This document shows, piece after piece, positions 1 through 8,224 of a stretch of DNA of 64,000 bases. Position 1 is the first letter of the stretch. Every line of letters begins with the position of its first letter. A program made the position numbers and the translations under genes. Origin of the DNA: Leucobacter ruminantium (lineage in GTDB: Bacteria; Actinomycetota; Actinomycetes; Actinomycetales; Microbacteriaceae); contig NZ_JAGDYL010000007.1 in NCBI RefSeq assembly GCF_017565705.1, positions 87,312 through 151,311 of the forward strand, written 5' to 3'. The notes below the pieces were generated by a model. It made no database searches, was not told the origin of the DNA, and saw nothing but the letters and a program-made list of their open reading frames with translations.

Positions 1-126
1 CACCAACGATACGCTCCCACGGCCGAACGGCCCGCCAGCCGTGACGTTCCGTTTCCACCGCCGAGTAGGGTGAGATGCGGAACCGGTCCGAACGCGTGAC
101 ACCCGAACCGAACACGGAGGCCGCCG

Positions 127-1323
127 ATGCGCGCACTGATCCTGAGCGATGACGCCGGGCACGAGCTGAGCCTGACTCCCGAGGGAGGGGCCTCGGTGCG
201 GGAAGCGTTGAACGCCTTCCTGGAGGAGCACGGGGCTGACGGCAGGCCCACGGTCACCGTCGAGGATCGGGAGAGCGGCGAGGGCCTCCGGCTGCTGTAC
301 GGCGAGGGCGGGATCAGCCGCTTCACGACCGTCGACGGCGAGACACGGACGGAGTTTCGGGTCGTGACGAATCGCGGCGACTACACCACCGCCGTCATGA
401 ACTTCGCGCGAGGCGGGTTCGCGGCGCTGCGGTTCTTCGGCCCCTGGTGGCCGGATGTCGCTGCCTTCGAACGCGCGCGCATGCGGCACGAGTTCCTGTG
501 GACCGGGATGCGTCGGAAGCACCCGCGCGAGCTCCGCCGCAGATTCGACGCACTGACCCGCATCGCCGGTTCGGCACCCCGCACCGACGGCGGATTCACC
601 CGCTACGCCTTCGGCGACGCGGACGGGAACACCGTGCTCGCCTGGTTCGACGCGCGGGGGCGCGGGATCGTGGTCGGTTTCGACCGCCGCAACCCGCTCG
701 GCGAGGTCGGAGACGGGGCGGCGCTGGCCGAACTCTACGCGGGTGTGCCCGACGACCTGCTGCGGGTCGTGCGCGCCGATGCGGGCGAGGGATCGGTGCG
801 GAGCGTGCCCCACCCCGACGGTGGGGCGCAGTTGCTCGCCAACGCGATCTTCACCTTCTCGGGCCCCTGCGAACTGCCCGAAGGTCTGATCGACCGGATG
901 CAGCGGGAGGGCTTCTACGCCGGGGACTCCGTGCAGGGGCAGTTGCTCGAGACCGTGCTGATGCCGGAGGAGTTCACGGCGGAGGCGCTCTCCGAGGTCG
1001 CGGGGTGGTGGAGCTCGGAGGAGATCGCCCGTGGGCTCGAGGCCGCAGGGCCCGCCCCTATCCCGGCGCCCGCGGATCCCGCCGCGATCGAAGCCTTCTG
1101 CCGCATCTGGGCCGACTCCGGCTACAACGATCAGTGGGGCGTCCACTACATCCTCTTCGAGGGCAGCGACCTCGAGGACCACGTCGAGGCCCGGCGCCGC
1201 GCGCTCGAGCTGGCCGAGGAGCTGGGGCTCGAACGCGTCGACCCGCCCTTCGGGGCAGCGGCCGGGGAGCTGTGGATCCGCACCGATCCGAGCATCGACG
1301 CCGAGCTCGAGCACTGGAGCTGA
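127..1323 (+). CDS. Hypothetical protein, 398 aa, first gene of a coupled pair
   Basis: I do not recognise this family and assign no function. The product looks soluble and acidic, with no signal peptide or membrane segment. A Trp/Phe-rich stretch (FFGPWW, residues 103-108) and a second Trp pair near residue 288 are the most distinctive parts. The ATG is preceded by GGAGG at 116-120 with six bases between, a clear ribosome-binding site, so the start is well supported. The stop codon shares one base with the start of the next gene (TGATG), so the two are probably co-translated. Codon use and GC match the neighbours. A polymorphic-toxin immunity-like or DUF protein is possible, but nothing in the sequence proves it. 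Confidence 0.75.
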   Translation: MRALILSDDAGHELSLTPEGGASVREALNAFLEEHGADGRPTVTVEDRESGEGLRLLYGEGGISRFTTVDGETRTEFRVVTNRGDYTTAVMNFARGGFAALRFFGPWWPDVAAFERARMRHEFLWTGMRRKHPRELRRRFDALTRIAGSAPRTDGGFTRYAFGDADGNTVLAWFDARGRGIVVGFDRRNPLGEVGDGAALAELYAGVPDDLLRVVRADAGEGSVRSVPHPDGGAQLLANAIFTFSGPCELPEGLIDRMQREGFYAGDSVQGQLLETVLMPEEFTAEALSEVAGWWSSEEIARGLEAAGPAPIPAPADPAAIEAFCRIWADSGYNDQWGVHYILFEGSDLEDHVEARRRALELAEELGLERVDPPFGAAAGELWIRTDPSIDAELEHWS

Positions 1324-2036
1324 TGAGCGCAGTGACGGGCGACGACGCACGGCGACCAGACGGCGGGGGCGCTGACGTGGATATCGCGGCCTTCGCACCG
1401 ACCGCTCTGACGGCGGGCGCGATCCTGCCGCAGGAGGCGCGCCGGACCCTGCAGAGCGCCGACGGGCTGCCCGGGGCGGTGGTCGATGCGGAGCGAGACG
1501 GCTGGGCGACGCCGGAGATTCCGGTGCTCGTGCGCGGCCGTGGAAGGAGCCGGGCGAGGATAGTGCCGCTCGCGTGGCTCGGCGATCCGGCCGTCTACAA
1601 CCCCCACGCCGATCCCGGGCAGATCGCCGTGTTCGCCTCGAGCCTCCAATCTGCCGGCATGTACTGGTCGGGCCCGTGGCGGGTGCTCGACGAGCTCGAG
1701 AGCGAGGGGCTCGACAGCGTCGGCTCCTACCTCGCGGCGCTGCAGGAGGCAGGCGTGCACCGCGCCGACATCTGGAGGTACTCCGAGTCCGAAGGGCTGG
1801 TGCTCGCCTGGGCCGGCGACGAACTCGCGGGCACGATGTCCCTCGCGCTGCATGTCGTACCGGTGAGCTGGGTGACCGCGATGCCTCGCGGGGCGTCGAA
1901 GCGCCGAGCCCGCGACTGGGAGCCGGTGTACGGGATCGATCTCCGCTGGTCGTGGGCCGACGTCGTGGCGCTGCACGCCGAACGCGTCGCGCGTGCGGCG
2001 GCGGCCCCTACGCCTTCTTCACCAGGCTCGACTTGA
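1323..2036 (+). CDS. Hypothetical protein, 237 aa, distant paralogue of the gene at 4528
   Basis: Unrecognised soluble protein. The ATG at 1323 overlaps the upstream stop, so it is read as the second gene of a pair. It resembles the protein at 4528-5100 in the same order of short motifs: a PLA stretch; LQSAGMYWSG (about residues 107-116) against LQNYGIHFYG; an Ala-Gly turn; and LHVVPVSWV (about 175-183) against LHVLPKEWV, followed by an Arg/Lys-rich segment. I infer they are divergent members of one family. Its last 29 bases overlap the 3' end of the convergent phnA-like gene. Function unknown. Confidence 0.7.
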   Translation: MSAVTGDDARRPDGGGADVDIAAFAPTALTAGAILPQEARRTLQSADGLPGAVVDAERDGWATPEIPVLVRGRGRSRARIVPLAWLGDPAVYNPHADPGQIAVFASSLQSAGMYWSGPWRVLDELESEGLDSVGSYLAALQEAGVHRADIWRYSESEGLVLAWAGDELAGTMSLALHVVPVSWVTAMPRGASKRRARDWEPVYGIDLRWSWADVVALHAERVARAAAAPTPSSPGST

Positions 2037-2367
2037 GCAGCATCGCGCCGATGCCGGGCACCTTGCAGTCGATGTCGTGACCGTTCACGGGCGCGATGAG
2101 GCGGATGCCGCGCACCTTGGTGCCGGCCTTGATGCCTGCGGGGGATCCCTTCACCTTGATCGTGGTCGTGACGACCACCGTGTCGCCGTCGGCGAGGACG
2201 TTGCCCACGGCGTCCTTCACCACCCGCTCGGCGTCGGCGGAGTCGGCCTGGTCGCCGGCGTTCTCCGGCGACCACTCGTGGCCGCACATGGGGCACACGA
2301 GCAGGGCGCCCATCTCGTAGGCGTGTTCGCTGGAGCACTCGGGGCAGAGGGGGAGGGAGTCAGACAT
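2008..2367 (-). CDS. phnA: PhnA/YjdM-family zinc-ribbon protein
   Basis: 119-residue protein of the PhnA (YjdM) family. The N-terminus holds a zinc ribbon (CPEC near residue 8 and CPMCGHEW near residue 27). The C-terminal half is the small beta-barrel typical of the family (DGDTVVV, then IDCKVPGIGAM). The family was once linked to alkylphosphonate use, but the real role is not settled and many members look regulatory or stress-linked. It is divergent from an ArsR regulator and shares with it a 26-bp palindrome. A TATAAT element lies seven bases before the ATG, which predicts a leaderless mRNA. The 3' end overlaps the convergent hypothetical gene. Confidence 0.9.
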   Translation of the reverse strand: MSDSLPLCPECSSEHAYEMGALLVCPMCGHEWSPENAGDQADSADAERVVKDAVGNVLADGDTVVVTTTIKVKGSPAGIKAGTKVRGIRLIAPVNGHDIDCKVPGIGAMLLKSSLVKKA

Positions 2368-2373
2368 GCCCCC

Positions 2374-2379
2374 ATTATA
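2374..2379 (-). promoter_or_regulatory. -10 element of phnA (leaderless)
   Basis: Reading the minus strand, TATAAT lies here with six bases between it and the ATG whose first base is 2367. Transcription would begin at or next to the A of the start codon. No good -35 box is visible; the region it should occupy is inside the palindrome at 2382-2407, so a bound repressor would block this promoter. Confidence 0.55.
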
Positions 2380-2381
2380 TT

Positions 2382-2407
2382 CCGATATGATGAATTCATC
2401 ATATCGG
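2382..2407. promoter_or_regulatory. 26-bp perfect palindrome, candidate ArsR operator
   Basis: Arms CCGATATGATGAA and its exact complement meet with no spacer at a central GAATTC. It lies between the divergent phnA-like gene (start 2367) and the arsR-like gene (start 2443), and covers the expected core promoter region of both. ArsR-family dimers bind AT-rich palindromes of this type in their own promoters, so this is very likely the operator. In a 70% GC genome a perfect 26-bp AT-rich palindrome is not expected by chance. Confidence 0.8.
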
Positions 2408-2442
2408 CCGGTACTGTGCCGAGGCCGTCGAAGGGAGGGAAC

Positions 2443-2874
2443 GTGCTCAGCGATCCGAATCGCCCGCTCTACGAGATCAAGGCGGGCCTCTTCAAGGGCC
2501 TGGCCCACCCGATCCGCATCCGCATCCTCGAGGTGCTCGCCGCGGCCCCGGAGGCGTCGGTCTCCGAACTGCTCGCCGAGACGGAGCTCGAGGCCTCGCA
2601 CGTCTCGCAGCATCTGGCGGTGCTCCGGCGCAACCGACTCGTCGACTCGGAGCGCCGCGGCAGCCTTGTCTACTACCGCCTGGCCCATCCCCAGGTCGCC
2701 GAGCTGCTCCGCGTCGCGCGCTCGCTGCTCGGCGAGGTGCTCGCCGAGACGGAGCGGCGGATCGGGCAGCAGAGCGGGCTTCCCGAGATTCCCGGATCGA
2801 CCCGCGCCTCCGACCATGCCCGTGACCCCGGCGCGGGCGAGCCGGCGAACCTCCCCGCGAGAGCCGCGCGGTGA
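2443..2874 (+). CDS. ArsR-family winged-helix regulator
   Basis: 143-residue repressor-type protein. The helix-turn-helix is clear (SELLAETELEASHVSQHLAV, about residues 41-60), followed by a wing (RRGSLVYYRL). The start is GTG behind AAGGGAGGGA at 2431-2440. There is no CxC metal motif of the arsenic or cadmium type, so it does not look like a classical metal sensor. Its stop overlaps the GTG of the SulP transporter gene, so the two form one operon. Inferred role: an autoregulated repressor of the transporter, and probably of the divergent phnA-like gene, through the palindrome at 2382-2407. The ligand is unknown. Confidence 0.9.
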   Translation: MLSDPNRPLYEIKAGLFKGLAHPIRIRILEVLAAAPEASVSELLAETELEASHVSQHLAVLRRNRLVDSERRGSLVYYRLAHPQVAELLRVARSLLGEVLAETERRIGQQSGLPEIPGSTRASDHARDPGAGEPANLPARAAR

Positions 2875-4523
2875 GCGCGATCTCCCGGGGTTTCTCCGCC
2901 GTCCGCTCGCTGCTGCCGTCCGCGGCCGACTACCGCGAGGCGCGCAGATCCTGGCGACCGGACCTGCTCGCGGGCCTCACGGTCGGCATCGTGGCGCTGC
3001 CGCTGGCGCTCGCCTTCGGCGTCAGCTCCGGGGCGGGCGCCGAGAGCGGGCTCGTCACCGCGATCGTCGCGGGCGTCGTGGCAGCGGTCTTCGGCGGGTC
3101 GCCCGTGCAGGTCTCGGGCCCCACAGGCGCGATGGTCGTGGTACTCGCGCCGATCATCGCCGCGCACGGCACCGGGGCGCTCGCGCTCGTGTGTCTGCTG
3201 TCGGGTCTCATCGTGCTCGCTGCGGGAGCCCTCCGCCTCGGGCGCACCGTGTCGTACATCCCGTGGCCCGTGATCGAGGGCTTCACCCTCGGGATCGCGG
3301 TGATCATCTTCCTGCAGCAGGTGCCGACCGCCACCGGGGGAGACCCCGGCGACAGCACGAACGCCGCCGTCGCCGCGGTGCACTCGGTGCTGTCGGCGTC
3401 GTGGCCGAAAGCGGGATGGTCGCTGGCGCTCGTCGCCGTCGTGGTGCTCGTGATGCTGGCCTCGATGCGGATCCACCCCCGCTTTCCCGGCTCGCTCGCC
3501 GCCATCGCGGTCGCGTCCCTGCTCGTGGCGCTGCTCGGGATCCGCGTGGACGTGATCGGGGTGCTCCCGGCGGGCCTGCCGACGCCCGTGCTGCCCGCGC
3601 TCGATCCCGCGGCCGTTGCGACCCTGGCCGGACCGGCCGTCGCCGTGGCGGCGCTCGCCGCGATCGAGTCGCTGCTCTCGGCGCGGGTCGCCTCGACGAT
3701 CGCCGACACCGGCCCCTACGACGCCGACCGCGAGCTCGTCGGGCAGGGGCTCGCCTCGATCGCGTCCGGCCTCTTCGGCGGCATGCCGGCCACCGGGGCC
3801 ATCGCGCGCACCGCGGTCAACGTCCGCTCGGGCGCCCGCACCCGCGTCGCGGCGATCACGCACGGCCTGCTGCTGCTCGTCGTGGTGGTCGTGGGATCCG
3901 CCGTCGTCTCCCGCATCCCGCTGGCCGCGCTCGCGGGCGTGCTCATGGTGACCGCGTGCCGCATGATCGCGCTGCGCACGGTGCGCACGATCCTCGGGGC
4001 GTCGCGATCCGACGCGATCGTCTTCCTCCTGACCGCTGTCGTCACGGTGAGCGTCGACCTCATCTACGCGGTCGTCATCGGTCTGCTCGTCGCGGGGTTC
4101 TTCGCGCTGCGGCAGCTCGCCCGCACCAGCGGGGTGCACCGCGAGGAGCTGCCGGGCACCGCCCGCGCCGGCGACGAGCGGATCGCGGTGTTCCGACTCG
4201 AGGGCGCCCTGTTCTTCGGAGCCGCCGAGCGAGCGCTCGAGCGCGTGTCGAGCGCGGGCGGGGTCGAGGTCGTGATCCTCCGCATGTCGCAGCTGCAGCT
4301 GCTCGACGCGACCGGCGCGCAGGTCATCACGGAGCTCATCGGCGCGCTCGAACGTCGCGGCATCACGGTGCTGATCAAGGGGATCCGCCCCGATCACGTG
4401 GGCCTGGCCGAGCGCGTCGGCGTGATCTCCTCGCTCCGGCACCAGAACCACCTCTTCGACGACCTCGACACCGCCGCGGCCCACGCGCGCAGCCACATCG
4501 CGAGGTCGCGGACGGTAGAGTGA
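2871..4523 (+). CDS. SulP-family inorganic anion transporter with STAS domain
   Basis: 550-residue membrane permease of the SulP/SLC26 family, whose members move sulfate, bicarbonate or related anions. The N-terminal motif LTVGIVALPLALAFGVSSG (about residues 34-52) and many hydrophobic helices fill residues 30-420. A cytoplasmic STAS domain follows at about 440-540 (LQLLDATGAQVI). The GTG start overlaps the arsR stop (GTGA). Co-transcription with an ArsR regulator suggests expression on demand. The substrate cannot be read from the sequence; sulfate and bicarbonate are the leading options. No carbonic anhydrase is fused or adjacent. Confidence 0.92.
   Translation: MSAISRGFSAVRSLLPSAADYREARRSWRPDLLAGLTVGIVALPLALAFGVSSGAGAESGLVTAIVAGVVAAVFGGSPVQVSGPTGAMVVVLAPIIAAHGTGALALVCLLSGLIVLAAGALRLGRTVSYIPWPVIEGFTLGIAVIIFLQQVPTATGGDPGDSTNAAVAAVHSVLSASWPKAGWSLALVAVVVLVMLASMRIHPRFPGSLAAIAVASLLVALLGIRVDVIGVLPAGLPTPVLPALDPAAVATLAGPAVAVAALAAIESLLSARVASTIADTGPYDADRELVGQGLASIASGLFGGMPATGAIARTAVNVRSGARTRVAAITHGLLLLVVVVVGSAVVSRIPLAALAGVLMVTACRMIALRTVRTILGASRSDAIVFLLTAVVTVSVDLIYAVVIGLLVAGFFALRQLARTSGVHREELPGTARAGDERIAVFRLEGALFFGAAERALERVSSAGGVEVVILRMSQLQLLDATGAQVITELIGALERRGITVLIKGIRPDHVGLAERVGVISSLRHQNHLFDDLDTAAAHARSHIARSRTVE
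4516..4521 (+). promoter_or_regulatory. -10 element for the gene at 4528 (leaderless)
   Basis: TAGAGT lies at the end of the sulP coding region, with six bases before the GTG at 4528. This spacing predicts a transcript beginning at the start codon, so the downstream gene may be expressed separately from sulP. Confidence 0.4.
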
Positions 4524-4527
4524 CACC

Positions 4528-5100
4528 GTGCACGACGACACCGGTGCGGGGGGCGAGCGGATCGCCGACGGGACTGCGATCCTGGCGGCGCTCGAGCGGC
4601 TTCCGCAGTGGCTGGAACCGGTCTGGGCGGAGCTGGGGTTCCCGGTCGTCGATCGAGGCAGGCACGCGATCTTCCCGCTCGCGGTCGCACCGCTGATCGG
4701 TGGTGTCGAGCCGGGTCGGGCCGAAGCGCTGAACGAGGCCGCGGTGCACCTGCAGAACTACGGCATCCACTTCTACGGTGGCGACTTCTTCCACGCGGAG
4801 TCGCCGCTGGATCTCGAGGCCGGGTACGGCCGCAGACTGGCCGACGCGGGTCCGATCCTGCTCAATCCGCCCTGCCTCATCTGGTGGGGGATCGGCAAAC
4901 TCGCCGTGGTGCTCGTGCGCGCCGCGGATCCCGTGCGGTCCCTCGAGACCCTCTCGCTGCACGTGCTGCCGAAGGAGTGGGTCTGGCGCTGGCCACCGGA
5001 GCCGAGCACGAAGCGCGAGGCGTCGCGAGCCAGACGGATGGTGCGGGAGCAGGCCGCTGCCGATGCGTCGTGGTCGTGGCCGCCAGACGCAGCAGGCTGA
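4528..5100 (+). CDS. Hypothetical protein, 190 aa, distant paralogue of the gene at 1323
   Basis: Unrecognised soluble protein, rich in Trp near its C-terminus. Short motifs in conserved order (LQNYGIHFYG near residues 74-83; LHVLPKEWV near 143-151; then a basic segment) tie it to the protein at 1323-2036, so I infer a common family of unknown role. The start is GTG with no Shine-Dalgarno sequence; a TAGAGT element six bases upstream suggests a leaderless transcript. It ends just before a long hairpin shared with the convergent gene at 5227. The two family members bracket the phnA-arsR-sulP module. Confidence 0.65.
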   Translation: MHDDTGAGGERIADGTAILAALERLPQWLEPVWAELGFPVVDRGRHAIFPLAVAPLIGGVEPGRAEALNEAAVHLQNYGIHFYGGDFFHAESPLDLEAGYGRRLADAGPILLNPPCLIWWGIGKLAVVLVRAADPVRSLETLSLHVLPKEWVWRWPPEPSTKREASRARRMVREQAAADASWSWPPDAAG

Positions 5101-5123
5101 ACCGCGCCGCGGTCGGCGCGCAT

Positions 5124-5192
5124 GATCGGGGTCACTCGTGGGGCGTGTCGGCTCGATTTCGGCCGCGACACACCCCACGAGTGACCCCGATC
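5124..5192. terminator. 27-bp stem-loop between convergent genes
   Basis: Left arm 5124-5150 and right arm 5166-5192 are complementary over 27 bases with one mismatch; the loop is 15 bases. It lies between two convergent genes (ends 5100 and 5227), so it can serve as a bidirectional terminator, though neither side has a strong T-run. The motif CTCGTGGGG also occurs in a hairpin at 63806, so it may also be a dispersed repeat. Confidence 0.6.
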
Positions 5193-5226
5193 GCGGGCGG
5201 CGACTGCGAGTCCGTGCCACCCGCGC

Positions 5227-6387
5227 TCACCCCGGGCGGCGTTGCTCGGCGATCCACGTGTGGTCGCGGATCGCGGCCGAGACCGCGGCGCGGTACTCCG
5301 AGCCGCCGTCACCGCGGTACAGGTCCCGAGAGCGGTACGGCGACTCGTCGGTCCAAGGCGCGGTCCCCTCTATGCGCCGGGCGAGACCGGTCAGGGCGTC
5401 ATGTCCGTCGGCCCGGTAGTCCGCAAGCTCGGCCTCGTCGAGGCGCACCAGTGCGGAACTGTCGATGTAGGCGCCCGCCGAGTACCTGGAATCGAGGTAC
5501 AGCTCGCCCCGCTGCTCCACCAGGAACCAGCGACCCGGCTCGTGGCCGACGTAGTGCATGCCGGCCTCGTCCGCCGCGACCCGTTCCGCGTCGCCCCAGA
5601 GCGCGACGGGCGGGATGGGGCCGAGCGGGCGCCGCATGGCGGCGTCGTAGGGGAGGTACACGAGGGTCGGCGTCCCGCTGCGGGGCAGGTGCAGGCAGAG
5701 CACCCGGCCGCACGAGCGGCAGACGGCCTGACTCTCCGCCCACGCCACCAGCCCCGCGGCGTGCAGCGGTCGCAGGTCGGCGAGCGGCACCCACGAGGAC
5801 TCCTCCCTCAGGAGGCGTTCGGAGACGCCCGCATGGAGCGCCTCGATGGAGGCGTCGACGTCGAGGCTTCCGTCGGGGAGACGGACGGGGATCTCGCCGC
5901 AGGTCTCGCAGTCCTCGTCCTCCGGCGGGCAGACCAGCTTCGGATCCTCGGCGGAGAGGACCACGCTGAGAAGCTCCTGCTCGCGGACGGTGAGGCGAAC
6001 GTATCCGTCGAGCACCGTGAAGTAGCGCATCCCGCCGGAGGCGAAGCCCCACTGCCGGCCGAAGACCGCCTTGAAGTCGTCGAGATCCGAGCGGTTGTCG
6101 ACCCGGGGGATCCACTCCGACAGATCGAGTCCGCGAGGGGAGAACGCGGTCGGCACGAGGTGCAGGATCACGGCGACGAGCGCGTCGTCATGGAAGAAGA
6201 GTTCTCCTCCCGAGGCGAAGCGCAGACGCCTGGATCGGATCGCCGGAACGCCGATCAGCCGCTCGGCGACCTCGAAGGTCACCCCGCCGAGCGCATCGAT
6301 CAGGGAGCCTACTTGCGGATCATGCTCGGACAGCGCGAGCGCATCGAGGACGAGCGGCATCTTCGTGCGCTTCGGCGAGAGGCTCAT
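5227..6387 (-). CDS. Hypothetical protein, 386 aa, six cysteines in two clusters
   Basis: I do not recognise this protein. It is soluble, with no membrane segment. Cysteines fall in two groups: C153, C160, C163 (a CxxC at 160-163) and C223, C226, C231 (a CxxC at 223-226). This could form one zinc site built from two loops. Motifs such as GGELFFHDDALVAV (about 60-73) and RWFLVEQRGELYLDSRY (about 285-300) look like a repeated beta-rich scaffold. It is convergent with the gene at 4528 and divergent from the ABC-F gene. A GATAAT element six bases before the ATG predicts a leaderless mRNA. No function is assigned. Confidence 0.7.
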   Translation of the reverse strand: MSLSPKRTKMPLVLDALALSEHDPQVGSLIDALGGVTFEVAERLIGVPAIRSRRLRFASGGELFFHDDALVAVILHLVPTAFSPRGLDLSEWIPRVDNRSDLDDFKAVFGRQWGFASGGMRYFTVLDGYVRLTVREQELLSVVLSAEDPKLVCPPEDEDCETCGEIPVRLPDGSLDVDASIEALHAGVSERLLREESSWVPLADLRPLHAAGLVAWAESQAVCRSCGRVLCLHLPRSGTPTLVYLPYDAAMRRPLGPIPPVALWGDAERVAADEAGMHYVGHEPGRWFLVEQRGELYLDSRYSAGAYIDSSALVRLDEAELADYRADGHDALTGLARRIEGTAPWTDESPYRSRDLYRGDGGSEYRAAVSAAIRDHTWIAEQRRPG

Positions 6388-6393
6388 GCGACC

Positions 6394-6399
6394 ATTATC
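6394..6399 (-). promoter_or_regulatory. -10 element of the gene at 5227-6387 (leaderless)
   Basis: On the minus strand GATAAT lies six bases before the ATG (first base 6387). There is no Shine-Dalgarno sequence at this start, which fits a leaderless transcript. Confidence 0.45.
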
Positions 6400-6442
6400 C
6401 GGGGCTGGTTCCGGGCGCGCTTTCGTCGACCCCGCACCCGTC

Positions 6443-6448
6443 TACAGT
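6443..6448 (+). promoter_or_regulatory. -10 element of the ABC-F gene (leaderless)
   Basis: TACAGT is followed by six bases and the GTG at 6455. The GAGGA just before the GTG is too close to act as a ribosome-binding site, so transcription from the GTG itself is the better reading. Confidence 0.45.
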
Positions 6449-6454
6449 TGAGGA

Positions 6455-8119
6455 GTGACTGCAACGCTCGTGGCCCACGGCCTCGCCGGAGGGTACGCCC
6501 ACCGCACACTCTTCGACGGCCTCGATCTCACGGTCGCTCCCGGTGACGTGGTCGGTGTCGTCGGGGCGAACGGTGCCGGCAAGTCGACGCTGCTGCGGAT
6601 CCTCGCGGGCGTGCTCGAGCCCCAGGCCGGCTCCGTCGCCCTCGCTCCGGCTGACGCCTTCGTCGGCTGGCTGCCGCAGGAGCACACGCCCGTCGAGGGA
6701 GAGACCGTTGGCGCGTACGTCGCGCGACGCACTGGCGTCGCGGAGGCGACGGCCCGGCTCGATACCGCTGCGGCGGCCTTCGCCGAGATGGACGCGACGA
6801 GGGTTCTGGGCGTCCCGGACCCCGCCGACGAATACTCGATCGCGCTCGACCGCTGGCTCGCATCGGGGGCGGCCGACCTCGAGGAGCGGCTGCCCGCGGT
6901 GCTCGCCGGGCTCGGGCTCGCGGTGGAGGAGGATGCGCTCATGACCGCTCTCTCGGGCGGTCAGAAGGCGCGGGTCGGCCTCGCCGCCCTGCTCTGCTCC
7001 CGCTTCGATGTCGTGCTGCTCGACGAGCCGACCAACGATCTCGACCTCGACGGGCTCGCGCGGCTCGAATCGTTCGTGCGGGGCCTGCGCGGCGGGGTGG
7101 TGCTCGTGAGCCACGACCGCGAGTTCCTGGCGCGTTCGGTCACCCGCGTGCTCGAGCTGGATCTCGCTCAGAACCCGAACCGCGTGTACGGCGGCGGGTA
7201 CGAGGCGTACCTCGAGGAGCGCGCGACGCTGCGGCGCCAGGCCCGCGACGACTACGAGGAGTTCGCCGCGAAGAAGGCCGACCTCGTCGGGCGCGCCCGC
7301 ACCCAACGGGAGTGGTCGAGCAAGGGCGTGCGCAACGCGATGCGCAAGTCGCCCGACAGTGACAAGATCAAGCGCCGGGCGTCGATGGAGTCGAGCGAGA
7401 AGCAGGCGCAGAAGGTGCGGCAGATGGAGAGTCGGATCGCCCGGCTCGACGAGGTCGAGGAGCCGCGCAAGGAGTGGCGGCTGGAGTTCACGATCGGCGC
7501 TGCGCCTCGCTCCAGCTCGGTCGTGGCGACTCTGAACGAGGCCGTCGTGCACCAGGGCGACTTCACCCTCGGGCCGGTGTCGCTGCAGGTCGAGGCGGGC
7601 GAGCGGATCGGGATCACGGGGCCGAACGGCGCGGGGAAGTCGACGCTCCTGGGCATACTGCTCGGGGGTCGCGCCCCCGACGCCGGTGCTGCGAGTCTCG
7701 GCAGTTCCGTCGCGATCGGCCGGATCGACCAGGCGCGCTCGCTCTTCACCGGCGCTGCGCCGCTCGCGGAGGCGTTCGAAGGCCTCGTCCCCGAGTACAC
7801 CACCGCCGAGGTGCGCACCCTCCTCGCCAAGTTCGGGCTCCGGGCCGACCGTGTGCTGCGGCCGCTCGACGCGCTCTCGCCTGGCGAGCGCACGCGGGCC
7901 GGCCTCGCGTTGCTGCAGGCCCGCGGGGTCAACGTGCTCGTGCTCGACGAGCCGACGAATCACCTCGATCTCGAGGCGATCGAGCAGCTCGAGGAGGCGC
8001 TCGAGGCGTACGACGGCACCCTGCTGCTCGTCACCCACGACCGGCGGATGCTCGAGAACGTGCGGCTGGACCGGCGATGGGCCGTCGACGAGGGGCGGGT
8101 GTCGGATCTGCTGGTCTGA
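6455..8119 (+). CDS. ABC-F family ATPase (two ATP-binding cassettes, no membrane domain)
   Basis: 554-residue soluble protein with two nucleotide-binding domains in one chain. Walker A motifs are GANGAGKST (about residues 37-45) and GPNGAGKST (about 388-396). Signature motifs are LSGGQKAR (near 165) and LSPGERTR (near 474), each followed by LDEPTN. A charged linker between the domains (about 255-330, rich in Lys and Arg) is the ABC-F interdomain arm that reaches into the ribosome. ABC-F proteins act on translation: some rescue stalled ribosomes, some protect against ribosome-targeting antibiotics. Which applies cannot be decided here; the macrolide/lincosamide/pleuromutilin-resistance-type and housekeeping types differ in the linker. 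Start GTG, predicted leaderless. Confidence 0.9.
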   Translation: MTATLVAHGLAGGYAHRTLFDGLDLTVAPGDVVGVVGANGAGKSTLLRILAGVLEPQAGSVALAPADAFVGWLPQEHTPVEGETVGAYVARRTGVAEATARLDTAAAAFAEMDATRVLGVPDPADEYSIALDRWLASGAADLEERLPAVLAGLGLAVEEDALMTALSGGQKARVGLAALLCSRFDVVLLDEPTNDLDLDGLARLESFVRGLRGGVVLVSHDREFLARSVTRVLELDLAQNPNRVYGGGYEAYLEERATLRRQARDDYEEFAAKKADLVGRARTQREWSSKGVRNAMRKSPDSDKIKRRASMESSEKQAQKVRQMESRIARLDEVEEPRKEWRLEFTIGAAPRSSSVVATLNEAVVHQGDFTLGPVSLQVEAGERIGITGPNGAGKSTLLGILLGGRAPDAGAASLGSSVAIGRIDQARSLFTGAAPLAEAFEGLVPEYTTAEVRTLLAKFGLRADRVLRPLDALSPGERTRAGLALLQARGVNVLVLDEPTNHLDLEAIEQLEEALEAYDGTLLLVTHDRRMLENVRLDRRWAVDEGRVSDLLV

Positions 8120-8224
8120 GTGCGGGGCCGGACGAATCGACCATAATCGCCGGGCATCGGCGGCCGAGCCCGTCCGCACTACGTTTGAAGCAGCATCGCA
8201 GGCATCGAGCAGACGAGGAGCCGC

